From assembly GCA_007922225.1 (NCBI GenBank), contig ML679966.1, forward strand, positions 51,547,583-51,611,582: a stretch of DNA of 64,000 bases, read 5' to 3'. Position 1 is the stretch's first letter. Every line of letters begins with the position of its first letter. The notes under the pieces were generated by a model, which saw only the letters and a list, made by a program, of their open reading frames with translations, had not been told where the DNA came from and ran no database searches. This document shows, piece by piece, positions 34,090-46,218 of this stretch. The translations under genes were made by a program, and so were the position numbers. Source of the stretch: Emydura subglobosa (Eukaryota; Chordata; Testudines; Chelidae).

Positions 34090-37089
34090 ATTTTAACTTG
34101 TGTGGAGCCAGCCTTAAGTCTGCCACACTCTTAGACCCCTTTTCCCTGCTCCACCAGAGTTTTGCTCAGCATAGCAGTAGCGGCAGTAGGGAGCTGGTAA
34201 TGGCTTCCTGATTCTGTGCCACAACCAGCAGGTGAAAAGTTCCTTGAGTTCAGCATGCTCCAGCCACTCCCCTTCCCAGTCCTCTCTGGCTTCAACATGT
34301 TCTTCCCCCCTCCACCAAAATACCTCAGGGGGTTTGAGGGTGGAAGAGAGGTTGTGATACCGAAGCCAGCTATGTTAACTACATCTGCTAGAATTCCTCT
34401 GCCCTAAAGGCATCTTCAGCAATGGGGCCAGTGTGGTGGGGATGCATGATATAATTTTTATCCCTTAGGACCATGTGCCTGAAATCTGGCCCTTGATTTA
34501 AGCACTTTTTGTTCATTTAGGGTGTCTTGTTCTAGACATACCACACGCAATGGGCTCCCTGATAATTTCTCTGTGTGAAATTATGCTGACCTCCTTCTTA
34601 TAGAAAATGGAAACATTATCTGGAGCACCTTTATGTTTTGTTAAAAGATCTTAATCTCAGTGCTTTGGAAGTTTGTTGACTGATAAATGATGCATTTTAG
34701 AAAAACTGTCAGATTTAAACAAATCTTGTCTACCAGCAAATAATGGGAAGTTTTCCTCTGGCAGAGGTTAGTATAGAGCCAGCACAATACTGAACATCTG
34801 GAAGAGGCATAGAATGTCTTTGCCAAAACAGCAGTCTAATGCCCATTAAATATTTTAATCATCAGATGTTTAGGATTCATTCATATGTTGAATGATATAA
34901 ACCAAGCAACGTTTTGTACAATTGACATTGCTTAGCCAGGTGAGATGGGTTTAGAACAGTCCTCCTTGGCCCCTTCCACCTCAAACATTCACTATTGATA
35001 ACAGGCTTTGAGGGTTATGGGCAAGTCCAAACAGATATCCTGGGGATTTCATTTTCACCTCTACTTCTAGACATCAATTTTTCTTTTATTTTCAAATCCT
35101 CTTTCCTCATGCTTAAGATGCAAATGAATTGTGCTACGAGTCCAGCAGCTGAGAGTGATGACAATCTGTAATGCCCAGTCTGGCTCTAATTACTGATAAC
35201 TACACAAAAGAAATCAAACCCTCTTTGAAAACTCAGATCATCATCAGCCTCTTCTGGGCTCCAGTTCAAGAGACCCTGAGATTAAAGTTTGGGGTCTTCC
35301 ATGCTGCAATGCAGCAAGTCTTCAAATTAAGTCTGAACAGTAACATATTTAAAGACGTAACGGGAATAGTCTAACTCTACAGACAGATTGCTCCTTGAAC
35401 ATTTGAAATAGATCTTTACTCACTTGCTGCAATTGTCCAGCATATAGTTGCATTTCATACAATTGATTTTCCAGGACATGCATCCTGAAGGCTCCAGGAT
35501 CTGACATGCTCCTTCTAACATGTCCCTGAGACCTGCAGTTTAGAAGCCTTTCCCATAAACAGCACACAAGTGTGGATAACATAGTCATCCTCCAGGTACA
35601 ACCATTGCTCTTCACAGATACAGTTGAAAGAGCAATAAACAAAACCAAATCACCCTCAACTCTCAGGCAGGACAGTTTAAACATGAAAATTTTGGTTAGC
35701 TGACCACATTTCTAGCAACATAAGACCATCCAAATTTACAGAGTAACTTCATACAAATTTTTGAAAGTGAAAAGTGCTATTAACAGCCATCTGTTGTGAG
35801 CTTTAACGTCTGCATTCATGGAGATTTCATCTCTTGTTTCAGGTTTCAAGTAAAACCAGGCAATTTAAATGTGCTCTTAATTTTAGAAATCCCGGAGCTC
35901 TCTACGGAGGCCCACATTGGTACTCATTGATTTCCACTGTGGAAGAAGAACAGGTCTCTCCAAACAAATTTTTAAGCCACTCACTCTTCCCCCGCCCATG
36001 TCAAAAATATGTAAGATCTGATGGACACTATGTGCCACAATGATCATCAGTGCAAGAAAATTTCTGTCTTGGGTTGGACAGTTTTGTTTATGCTACCTAA
36101 AGGTCAAAATACTGAACATTTTGAAATTTATACTTGCTTTTATTTCCTAACTCCCCCATCCAGAGATTACAATGCCTTTAGCTGAAAACTGGCACATTCA
36201 CGCAGTTTTTTACAATGGATTTCATCAAGTTTTCTGCAAAACAGCTAACTAGTTTTATGGAACCCGCTTCCCCTTTGGCAAAAAACAAAAACCTCCTCTC
36301 CACCCAAAAAAACCAACTCGATCTCCTGCAGGATCCTGTAAGATGCATTGCAAGGAACCAACACTCTTCAGCTGATGCCAGTGTACCTATGATTATTTGG
36401 CTGTAAGTCTCTCCTGGATTATGGCAAACAATTAGCCTGTCATTCATGATGCCTCTCATGTCTCTAATTATTTTAATTTGATTTAAAGCAATTTTAATTT
36501 TAATAAAAATACTGGAAAAGTAAATACAGATTTCCAAGGGAAATCTTTTCTGTAAACCTTGCATTGTGCTGCTATTATTGGTGATATACCTTCTATTGAA
36601 TGACTGTTCAAGATTGAGTAGCCTTGTCCTTTTAGCCTTTAAATTGGATGAAGACTAGATTTGAATCACAGTTGATTCAGTTGATGAGTGTTAGGAGTTG
36701 TTTCATATATGGAAATCTGATGGCTTTTTTTTTTCCAAACACTGAGGAGAAATGGGACTTTTGAAACCTTAAAAGTCTATTTCATGCTTCATTGCAACAT
36801 AATTCTAAACCCTTATATTTCTACCATTCCCATTTTGGTAATGAAAGGTATGTAATGGGGAAGTGTTTAAAATCATCATCAGCAAGCTGAGGGTTAAACC
36901 CGCTTATCCCAATCTTTATTAAGAGAATGGCACCAGATCATATAGTTTGTCTGGAGTGCTGGGAGATTGTTAACATCTTAACCTGTGATTTCTGCAGGTT
37001 CCCATAGCAGTCATGCACGCCATATACCCACCCCAACTTGTAGCATCCATTCAGAACTACTCACTACAGCAGGATTTGACCTGAGAAAC
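34090..37089. other. Unassigned sequence downstream of the GALNTL6-like gene
   Basis: 34090-34495 is GC-richer, with CT-rich runs and a CTGAAATCTGGCCCTT end suggesting an old repeat. 34500-37089 is AT-rich. The 111-codon (35349-35684) and 128-codon (36178-36564) minus-strand ORFs match no family I know. Confidence 0.4.
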
Positions 37090-37390
37090 GCTAGAATTTT
37101 GTTTTAATTTATTAACTCTGAATGTTTTGAAAAGTTTTTTTAAATAAAGTTTTCCCTTGGCCAGCAAGGGAATTGTCAGCCTGAAGTTCTCAGCAGCATC
37201 TGGTGAGGCTCTCAGCCAAGTTCTTCAGATACTGTACATCCACAATGACAACCCATTGGCCTTTGCCATGGCATTTGCTTAATCCTCAGAAAAGACTTCC
37301 TGGATCTAGGAAACTTAATTCCTGACTTCTTCGACCCAGATGCTGGCCAAAATGTAGTCTGCAATCTGCATGTAATCATCTGGTTTCTTC
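37090..37390 (-). other. Probable 3'UTR of the GALNTL6-like gene with candidate poly(A) signal
   Basis: Sequence directly downstream of the TAG on the minus strand. A minus-strand AATAAA occurs at 37108-37113, about 280 bases after the stop, with a possible ATTAAA variant overlapping it. No transcript evidence is available, so a longer UTR is possible. Confidence 0.5.
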
Positions 37391-37558
37391 CTAGGAACTG
37401 GCTTTGCTGTTAAATTTTTCTAAAACAGTCATATTAATATGTTCAAAAATCCACTGCTGAGTTTCAGATAAAGGATCACATCTGTTCATAAAAATCTTCT
37501 TCTCAGCTGGGTTGCAATCTATGCAGCTGTTGCTTACCGGATGGAACAAAGCTTTGTC
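37391..37558 (-). CDS. GALNTL6: GALNTL6-like polypeptide GalNAc-transferase, last coding exon (lectin gamma repeat and stop)
   Basis: This is the terminal coding exon: 55 codons then TAG (forward CTA at 37391-37393). Reading the minus strand from 37558 it starts [15 protein letters not shown], continues through [15 protein letters not shown] and ends [11 protein letters not shown]. The C-I-D and Q-Q-W pair is the third CLD/QxW repeat of the ricin-B lectin domain that ends GalNAc-transferases. The family members are Golgi type II membrane enzymes that add GalNAc to Ser/Thr and start mucin-type O-glycosylation; the lectin domain binds existing GalNAc. The acceptor is strong: a T-rich tract and then CCCATAG (AG at 37559-37560). 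The junction is phase 0 with the exon at 42974-43123, giving YRK|DKA. GALNT10 is the closest alternative; from remembered family sequences the NPAEKK and [10 protein letters not shown] stretches favour GALNTL6. The frame has no internal stop. Confidence 0.93.
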   Translation of the reverse strand, partial: DKALFHPVSNSCIDCNPAEKKIFMNRCDPLSETQQWIFEHINMTVLEKFNSKASS

Positions 37559-38019
37559 CTATGGGAATGAGAAAAAAAAATAGAATTAAGTAGTAAAGGC
37601 AAAATGATTAAAAGTGTTCTTATTTTCTAGAACTTGGATTAACACAACCCTAGCTGAGGTGATTTAGTTTTCTGTAGAAATTCTCTGCACAATAACCTAC
37701 AGTGAAAAACAAAGCTATTGTTGGGGAGATATAGATAGCTGAGTGATTTCTTAGGACAAAAAGTGTTTGTCTTATCTCAGGGAATAAAAGCACAGAGACA
37801 AATGGCAACAAGCAACGATCCAGTTTCCTATCTTCCCATCTTCATTAGACTCTAAGAAAAGTCTGCTGTACTTTTCGTATGTGTGTGTATTCAAGACAAA
37901 ATAACCTAGTCATCTGAAGGTGGCAAGGACATTATCCTTCAGAAAATTGGGGATACAGACAAACCCTAGTGGGAAGGGGATGTCAATGAGGTTAATTTAA
38001 CTGAAGAGGTATGAATGAC

Positions 38020-38200
38020 AGGACTGGGAACCAGGAACTCCAGAGTTTTAATCACAGCTGACCATGGACTCCATGTAACATTGGTTGGACAAATCACTTA
38101 AATGTTCTGCCTCACTGTCTCCATCTGTAAATAGGAGATGATATTTGCTTCCTTGCCTTACAGAAGTTTTGTGAATATTAATATTTAAGTTACTTAGAAA
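38020..38200 (+). mobile_element. MIR (CORE-SINE), plus strand, in the last GALNTL6 intron
   Basis: GGACTGGGAACCAGGAACTC, CAAATCACTTAAATGTTCTG, CCTCACTGTCTCCATCTGTA and AATAGGAGATGATA follow the MIR order (tRNA-like part, core, tail). Confidence 0.85.
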
Positions 38201-41042
38201 AGCAAAATGGATATTTATTAACAACTGGGAGTTTTGGTTAGCTGGAGTTTGGTTAAAAAAGGACTGCACTGTAAATAATGCAAGCTCGATCTCTTACGAT
38301 TTGGTTTACATCAGTCTAAATTCCAGCTGTACTGCTTGCTAGAAAACACTGAAGACTAACATTGAATTTAAAATATTAGGTAAGGAAGAAAATATCCAAT
38401 GGATGCTGATATTTGAGCTCTAATGTAATGTAATGGAAAGCTCTAATGTATTTGGGTTTTGCCTAGTGTGTGGGTGATTAAATAGCTGGAAAGTTTCCGA
38501 TGGCTGTACAATACACTTACTCTAGCTGTTGAAATAACATTTCAGATAATCCCTGATAAACATATCCAGGTTTCTCCCTCTGTGCCAGACATGACTCTAT
38601 TGACATTCAGTACTAATTCAGTACGTGAACACTTGCACAGCGACAGAATATGGGGGAAGAAAGAACAAGAGGCAAACAAGAAAAGGCTCCTGTAATTTAG
38701 TCTGACCTATTTCTATTTTCAGTACCTGCAACAGACAGGTCAAATACAAGAGTGCAAGACCCAGTTCTGTCCCTGGGTGGTGGGAATACATCTGGCCTTC
38801 TTTAATGTTGTTTCTCATCTCACACATCATCACTCCCCAAAGCTGATACCTGAACACAACTTTTTTTTTCTATATATTTAAAATAAAAATAATTTACAGA
38901 GACACTGTCAGTGCTGCCAGGGCTAAACTGGCCCTACAGGCTGTGTTTGGATCACTAGATTACAGGCTCCTACCTCGCTTTTCTCACCTCTGCCTACCCA
39001 ATTCATTGTCAGAGCAGGCAGGGTATTTCAATTTGCAAGAATCCTGGATTCTCAGGGCTCAGCTGCGCTATTAAAGCATTGGACTAAGTAAGGAATGTTG
39101 CAGAGCCACACTGCCCAATGAGAACACAAAAAAGACCCTTAGGTGCAGGTGTGCCCTTCTTATTGTGGCTGGCCAGCGCTACAGGGGTGTGGAGGCTGCT
39201 CCTTCCTGCCCCTTCTGTAGCGGCTAGTGCTAGTGCTGAGCAGTCCCTGCACTCAGGAGAGTGCTGGGATTGTAACTGGCCCCTGCTCTGGGGTCTATGG
39301 AGAGGAAACCTTCTTAGGTCCTCCTTCACCTTTTGCACAAGGGCCAACCACAGTCTGGTTCTCTGTGCTTTGAGACATCAGGGTCCTTGAAAACTGGAAT
39401 ATCCTGGTTGTGCACAAGCAGAAAACAACCTGTGCCAGCCGGAGAAATGTGCTATTCAAAAGCACTGTTGCCTTCCCAAAGAAAGCCAGTGCACTTCTGG
39501 GTTAATAACTGTAGACTTACCTTAAGTGGGTGGATTTATTACAGTTGCAAGTTTTAGTAATTAGGAAGCAGACAGTGTCCCTTTAAGAACAGCTGTTTCT
39601 AATCTGAAAAACTTCTTGGTTCCTTAATAAACAAATGTCATCCATTGTCATCTCTAGCTTTCTCTGGCCTAAGGTTTAATTATTTTTGGGTCACGGATTT
39701 CAGTGGAAATGGAATCAGGACCATAAGGGGTAGCAGTAGTTTGTGCTTTAAAGCATAATTTTCCACTTGCAGCCAGAGGGGCATAGGCATAAATCCTCCT
39801 TCACAGCCAGCATAAAAAGCCACAAGAAATCCTCCTGTAGATTTCAGTCCTATTGGGGAAGCATAATGAGATTTTTTCTCTGCATGTGGGCAAGTCTGAC
39901 TATTATTTTAGAAAGAAAACCTTTTCCATAAGATAATGGACTTACTAGCAGGCCAGGACTGTTCAAGTAATTGGTAATGAGACATAGAACCTTTCTCTTC
40001 TTCTAGGTCACTGCTTTAACTGTGGCAAAGGTCAGTGGTGACTGAAAGTCATTATCCTTGGATGGCTGCAGTAGCTTATCTAATAAGAGGTGATAGCGTC
40101 AGCACAGTTTCTACCAGACAGGTGTCCACATGATAAAAACCACCGTAAGAATGATACCCCCCACTGATAATCTCAGAAAAGAAGCTAAGGGTTTAATGTG
40201 CATGGTGAGTGAATTACTCTTACAGTTTGTCCCTGCACCTCAGTCAGGGGCAGTCTGAGCAAAATGCACTGCTTTTGTATCTGTTCTCTGGACTGAGAGC
40301 TTGAGTTTCTGATGCTGTAAATCTAGCACCTTTCATAATCACTACACTTAGAATAAAATTATATAATATAATTAAATTGGTCTTTCACAACTGACTTTGT
40401 TTTTTACTAAGTCAGTCTCTACTTCGATACATGTAGAAGCACTACAAATGGCAGTAAAGGCATTAGAGTACATAAATTGGATCATGCTTTATCAGATTCA
40501 AACCATCATTAGTTCATTTGAAGTGATACTAAAATAAAAATTGAGGGCAGATCCTTTTAAGGGAGAAATGGAAAATGGCAGGGATTAACTAATATGTCAG
40601 CATGGTAAAATTTGCTTCATCTGAGCATTTTATGAGATTAATGACAAAAATTAAAGTACTTCATGTGACATGAGAAAAAATAAAAGTAAGAATTCCATGA
40701 GATCACTAAGAAGGTGTGGGGACGAGTGGGGATGATGTGAAACAGAGTAACAGGTCTGGTCTTTGTTTATGAAAAGGGACTGTCTACCCACAGACTATTA
40801 TTCATATGTATATTTTTGCATGATTAGTTTAAAATTAATGGACACTTGTAAAAAGAGCACTGCCAGTCAATGCTTAATTTGTAAGGAAAGAGGTGCCAGG
40901 GCTCGAGCAATTTTTACTTTTGTAAATGATGCAGCAAGCCTAGAGGTGCCGGAGCTATGAAACTGCCACGGCTGCTAGAGGTGTCAAGGCTCAGCCCTGG
41001 CACAGGTTAAGGTCTGCTGGCATAGTAAAGTTAGAGGCATGC

Positions 41043-41077
41043 TTTTTTTTTTTTTTTTGGGGGGGGGGGGGAGGGGG
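41043..41077. repeat. T16-G13 homopolymer junction
   Basis: A run of about 16 T followed by about 13 G, an A and five more G. It lies in the last intron of the GALNTL6-like gene, where the sense transcript reads it as C-run then A-run. Confidence 0.9.
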
Positions 41078-41089
41078 AAATATTTCCAA

Positions 41090-41270
41090 GCTAGCAAAAA
41101 CCCTTATGCAGATGCAGTTATACCAATGTAGTGTTTTTTGTTGGGATAGCTTTTTCTTTCGGGGAAATAGTGTAAGCACTTTTTTGCTGGTATAAGCTGC
41201 ATCTATATTAGAGGGAGCGGGTTTGTTGGTATACTTATTTTGGCAAGTTTGTAGTGTAGACCTGGCCTAT
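41090..41270. mobile_element. Decayed MITE, right end GTAGTGTAGACCTGGCC
   Basis: The right terminus and the internal GCTGGTATAAGCTGCATCTA phrase resemble Harbinger-type turtle MITEs. The left terminus is obscured by a homopolymer tract. Confidence 0.4.
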
Positions 41271-42973
41271 ATCTGATGTAAGGCAATGAATTACTTAATT
41301 CACAGTCAAGTTCAGTTGAGAAATCAGCTTAGATCGGAGCAAGGGGAATATATTTAACCAGTAGTTTTGCAAGGTCAGCGGATCCTTGTTTTGAAATTAT
41401 GGAGCTAAACCAGAGCCACTTGTGTAACTATGGCAATTAAGGAGATAGACTGCTACCAGGTAAGTATTATGGTTAAGATTGTGTCAGCACTTTCATGATA
41501 AAAATATTTTGAAGGAATTTCTAACTCAGATGTAAACATTTGACTTGTCCTGAGAATTGTTATGAGTGCTCAGCCTTCTATGTAACAAAAACAAACCAGT
41601 ACACGGGACTCAGTGGGACAGCATTTTTGAAAGTGCCACTATTTCATTGGCTGTCTACTGGATTCTGTCCACATAAAAAATGATGAACCAGGTACAGCGG
41701 ACAGCTCCAGACCTGCATTTTGTCACATGTATCTGGTACATTAGGCACCAATGAAGTGTTTAAGTTGTCAAAGCTTCTTTCTAGCAGCTTGAATAGGCAC
41801 AAAAATAAATTGGAAGTGGATCTGAAGCAGGAAAGTACTATTATGGGGGTACAGAGACAGCCGTTCAGCTGGTGTGCACTGGCAGAACTCCTCTGACTTC
41901 AATGGGGAGCTGGCTCAGAAATTCTAGCTGGATTACAGATGCTACCTCAGTTTCGAAGATATCACATTTCTGGAAAGCCCTTTGGCACGTCTCTGATTGC
42001 AATGTAACTACTGGACTAAATGTCGAAGGTCCATAACTAGACACCTGAGAAAAATGTCTGTAGCTAAACTATTTATAATGGCCATAGTTCAGTTTATTAC
42101 AGTGCATCATCTCAAACTAGAAAGTGCTACTGAGATGTGTGCAGTAATATCCAAATCCTGGCCCTTAAGATCAGTTTGCATAAATGTGGACGCATGGGGA
42201 TGGTGGTTACGTGGAGGTGATTGAGGGGTGGGAAGGGATCTCTCAGCGTTTCAAAGAAAACCGCCATGGTTTGCTACTGCACAGAATGCAACAATGAAAC
42301 TGTTAATCAAAGTCAGTTACATGTTAATAATCTTATTTGAAATTCTGTTCATAGTACTGTGGCATTGTTTACTCTGAACACAGTTTCCAGCATGAAAATC
42401 ACTATTTTTAGTGATTTATAAAAATGGGTTGAAACAGCAGATCAGAGGGACATTTAAACTGCTTACCCTTGATTTGTAAACTCTCTTTTTTGTGGTCTCA
42501 CAACAACGCTTTTAATGTTAATTTTTGGGGGTTTTTTTTGTGATTGACATGGCAATTATACTCCTTAAGGAATAGTAAAATATTAATATTTAACCCACAA
42601 GCAATATTTCTTGCTGCTGTCACATTGAATAAAAATATTCCCAGTGGTGCCTTTGTTAAAATGACACACACGTCTTGACGTGTCAAAATGGTAAGGCATC
42701 TTTCAAGGAACAACGGGCTCACTTTGTGTTGGATTAAATCCGTATTAATTTAACTTTGACCTAAGTAGCTGCAAATGCACACAATGTGCATAAATGCCTA
42801 ATACATATTAAAAGAAACATGCTCTACAAAGATTCCCATTTAAGCTAAATTGGAATAAGCCAGGATGGTTTTTAAAACCAATGTCTTTTGACTGGACAAA
42901 CACATTGTTCTCTAAATTCAAAACGACTTAAGAGAGTTTAGAGTATCTAAAAATGACCAAAGGTGACTCCAAC

Positions 42974-43123
42974 CTTCCTATAGCTCCAATGCTGGTTACC
43001 CTTCATCCCATGACAGTCATACAGTGTGACAGGGCTACTGTGCGAAATGGCATCGAAGCAGAATTTCCTGGTGTGAAGAGGTTCCCCGGGGCGGATGTCT
43101 TCTCTCCAACCAAAGGTAAAGAG
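42974..43123 (-). CDS. GALNTL6: GALNTL6-like GalNAc-transferase, penultimate exon (lectin beta repeat)
   Basis: A 50-codon exon, phase 0 at both ends. Minus-strand reading from 43123 starts [15 protein letters not shown], continues [20 protein letters not shown] and ends [14 protein letters not shown] and Q-H-W are the CLD and QxW signatures of the middle ricin-type repeat, and the second Cys (YDC) is the expected disulphide partner. The acceptor is a T-rich tract ending TTTTTGTAG (AG complement at 43124-43125). The donor is AAG|GTTGGA (GT complement at 42972-42973), which fits the U1 consensus poorly. The exon holds several CpGs and is more GC-rich than its AT-rich surroundings. It is separated from the last exon by a 5,415-bp intron. 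The other strand also has a 70-codon ORF here (42953-43165), which is a shadow. Confidence 0.94.
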
Positions 43124-44873
43124 CTACAAAAACAACCAGGCAAGATGATAATATATGGCCGTTGAAAGAGATTTAAAAACACAAAAACCAAACCAGTGTA
43201 TATGCCCTTACTTTGCATGTTAGGTTATAGGATTAATTAGACTCCAACTGATGATCCAAAGTTCTGTTGGCTAAATGAGTGCATTAATAACAAGATAGAA
43301 AAAACACTGCTAATGGAACAACTGCTAATTCTTGGCAGAAAAGGAAAAGTTTAAATGACACTAATATTAGTTATTCTCCCATTTCTAAGAAGAGGGGGAT
43401 AACTCTCAAGTTACTGACATAGAAGAAATTAGTAAACCTTTGAAATCCCATATGTAGGCAGCATTCTGCAGAATCATTGAAAATACAGGTGCAAAATACA
43501 TGGATGTTCAGAAGATACCTCGTAGCTTAGCCTCACTCACACAGCATTTTTCTGACCTTCACTTAGAAATCACTAGGGATAGTATCTCAGTCAGATACAT
43601 AGACAGATCATTCCACTGCCGAATTTTAGTCATGTTTAATTTACAGTTTCTTTTATTTATAGGGTATGCTATCATTGCCTCTTTTTTGCCCCCTCTTTCC
43701 CAAGCCATTAAGTTTTATCAATCTCCCTCCTCTACAACTTGTGATCTACATACAAATCATTAAAGCCCTTCTTCATGTGGTTCTGAGAGAGATCCTGGAG
43801 GTTTACAGTGAGTAACAGTATTCCTATTCAATCAGACACCAGCTGCCTGATGTTACTGCGTGGCACCACAAGTCTTTCATTCATATGATGCAGGTGACAG
43901 ACCTGACAGCACCAGATTTAAAGATGCAGCATGCATCTTCCTTTCATGTGGGCCAGTGTGTAATACAGGTTACAAATTTTAAGTTTAATATATTGGTAAT
44001 TAGTTCTTCTACACTGTACTATCTCTTTAGCAGAGTTAAGCTGAAAGTTGTTTTTTGTAGGGCCAACTCTGTCCTTTGGCTCTTAGAATAGCTGTTGATT
44101 TCCATGTAGTCCAAGTTACATCTATGTAATCCAGGCTACTGAAGTCAAGGAGATCAGAATTTGGTTCTAAGTACCTCTGTCATAGGGTGTATATTTTAAC
44201 ACTTTCATTGTCCTCCTCTGAATTATTTCTGAAAGTGATGCTCTTTTTAAAATGAAGTGTCACAAATGATACACTCTGCTTCAAGTGTGACTGCAATGAA
44301 ACGGCATAGATAGGCATTATTACTTCTCTTGGCCTGCAGGCAATTCCACCGTACATACAGCATATATCAGAATAATATTTGCCTTTTTTTCCTGCTGCAT
44401 ATCATTGTGAGCTCATGTTCTCTTTGTTATCTGCTATCACTTCCTATTAGTTTCTGCACTACAGGTTCTTTAGCCAGCATTTTCCTTGTTTGGCCCTGTG
44501 CTGTGCTTTTTATGTTCTCTTTCCCCTAGGGTATTGCTTTACATTTATCTACAGTAAAGAACAATGGACAGCTTTAACCTGGTTTTTAAACCAATCCTTG
44601 CTTTGTAAAAGGTTAAGTCATTTTCTCCTTTTCTTTGTGCTTCTTGAAAAAAGCCTTCTACACCCTCTGCTGAGGTACCTTATTATTCATCAGCAGGGGG
44701 GAAAGCAGGATGTGGCACTGCAGAAAGCAGCAAGGCTGCTGCTTCAAAAAAGCAGAAGCCTTAAAAAAATATCACTGCTAATCTGCAGGCCAAGTTACAG
44801 GCCTGAGGCGCAAAATGAGAAATGACAGACACCAATGCAAAGCTAGGAATCCCAGCTTCCCAAAGGTGTGGAA

Positions 44874-45046
44874 CAGCAGTTCTGAAACTTTCTCACTCTG
44901 TTGACTACTTTGTAAGAGACAAAGCCTCTCATAGGCCATTTTCTAATCTCTCACTTCTTAAGTCTCCAAATGTTTCATTCTGCATACCAGCAGGAAGGGC
45001 AGCACAGACCATTGGTGATCTATGGACCTTAGCTTGAGAACAGCTG
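44874..45046. mobile_element. hAT MITE of the same type, 173 bp, decayed
   Basis: Starts CAGCAGTTCTGAAAC and ends CTTGAGAACAGCTG, inverted ends like those at 5199-5429. Flanking 8-mers do not match, so the target duplication has decayed or the ends are misjudged. Confidence 0.65.
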
Positions 45047-45698
45047 CCATATAGAATGCACTGGTACTCTAATTACCAGCTTGCGTCCCTCATCTACCCC
45101 CATTTCAATTACTGCATGATTTCTGTAGATGACTGCTTCGGGACAGCTAGAGACAGAGATTAAAGTTGTGCACCATATCTTGTCTGAAACCAAAGAATCC
45201 TGCCTTTCCAACATACAGCTTTCATTTCCAGCACTGGTGGGCTGAGAAATATTGGACCTTAAACTTTCAGACTACCAGGGCTTTTTTTTCCTTTTATCTT
45301 CTCAGCTGGCTGTCTTTTGAAGCAATATCTAATTTTCTTTCTGCTGCAGCAAGTGCTGCCTTTCCCTGGTGATGCCATAATAAAAGCAACTTCAGCAGGG
45401 ACTGGAACTCCCTCTTAGAGCTAAGCAGAAAAGGAGCAAATTAGATTGGATGGAGGAGCAACTCCCTCAAACTACTATTAAAATCCTGTATTCACAGAGA
45501 GAGTTCAGTGGCATTCATCACTTTCAATCTCATCCCTTCACACTGGCTCCTCATTTTGCAATTTCAGTCTATCCCCCCACTGTCCTGAGAATTCTGCTTG
45601 GTTTGATATCAAATCTGGTCAGCATAAAATGTATTTTATCCTCCAGATAATGTGTGAAGATGTTACATGGTAATAGTCCCAGTGATCAGCCCCAGGAC

Positions 45699-46218
45699 TA
45701 GGGCCCTACCAAATTCATGATCCATTTTGGTAAGTTTCACGGTCAGAGGATTTTTAAAATTGTAAATTTCATGGTTTCAGATATTTATATCTGAAATTTC
45801 ACAGTGCTGTAACCTTGGGGTTTCCTGAGTCAAAATGAGGTAATGGGGGATCACAAGACTATTGTTGGGGTGTCATAGTATTGCCTCTCTTACCTCTTTG
45901 CTGCTGCTGGTGGGGTGCTGCCTTCAGAGTTGTGCGCCCAGCCAGCAGCCGCCGCACTACGGCCACCCAGCTCTGGAGGCAGTGCAGAAGTAAGGGTGGC
46001 AATATCGCAAACACCCCCCACCCCTCACAACAGCCTGGTGCTCCCCTGTATCTCCCTTTTGGGTTGGGACCCCCAGTTTGAAAATGCTAATCTGCCCCCC
46101 CCCAGTGAAATCTGTATAATATAGCGTAAAAGTACACAAAAGACCAGATTTCATGGGGGAGACCAGATTTCACAGTCCGTGATGCATTTGTCACAGCTGT
46201 GAATTTGGTAGGGCCCTA
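45699..46218. mobile_element. hAT-type non-autonomous DNA transposon, 520 bp
   Basis: Terminal inverted repeats TAGGGCCCTACCAAATTCA are perfect over 19 bp at both ends. The flanks are CCCAGGAC (45691-45698) and CCCATGAC (46219-46226), an 8-bp target duplication with one mismatch, which is diagnostic of the hAT superfamily. The middle is GC-rich with CpGs (about 45900-46060) and has no transposase frame. It lies in the intron between the alpha and beta lectin exons. Confidence 0.85.

Larger units (their letters stand above)
37559..42973 (-). other. Last intron of the GALNTL6-like gene
   Basis: 5,415 bp with GT at its minus-strand 5' end (42972-42973) and AG at its 3' end (37559-37560). It contains a MIR at 38020-38200, a decayed MITE at about 41090-41270, a T-run/G-run tract at 41043-41077 and otherwise AT-rich sequence without recognisable coding content. 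ORFs at 38048-38269, 39084-39390 and 41997-42224 lack splice context and similarity to any family I know. Confidence 0.85.

Noticed and set aside
35349..36564. 111- and 128-codon minus-strand ORFs downstream of the gene
   Set aside because: No recognisable motif and no matching splice or start context; the second is composed of AT-rich Ile/Phe/Lys codons.
42953..43165. Plus-strand 70-codon ORF as a gene
   Set aside because: It overlaps the GALNTL6-like exon on the other strand, whose protein similarity and splice sites are convincing.
45900..46060. CpG-rich patch as a promoter CpG island
   Set aside because: It lies wholly inside the 520-bp hAT element and reflects the transposon sequence.
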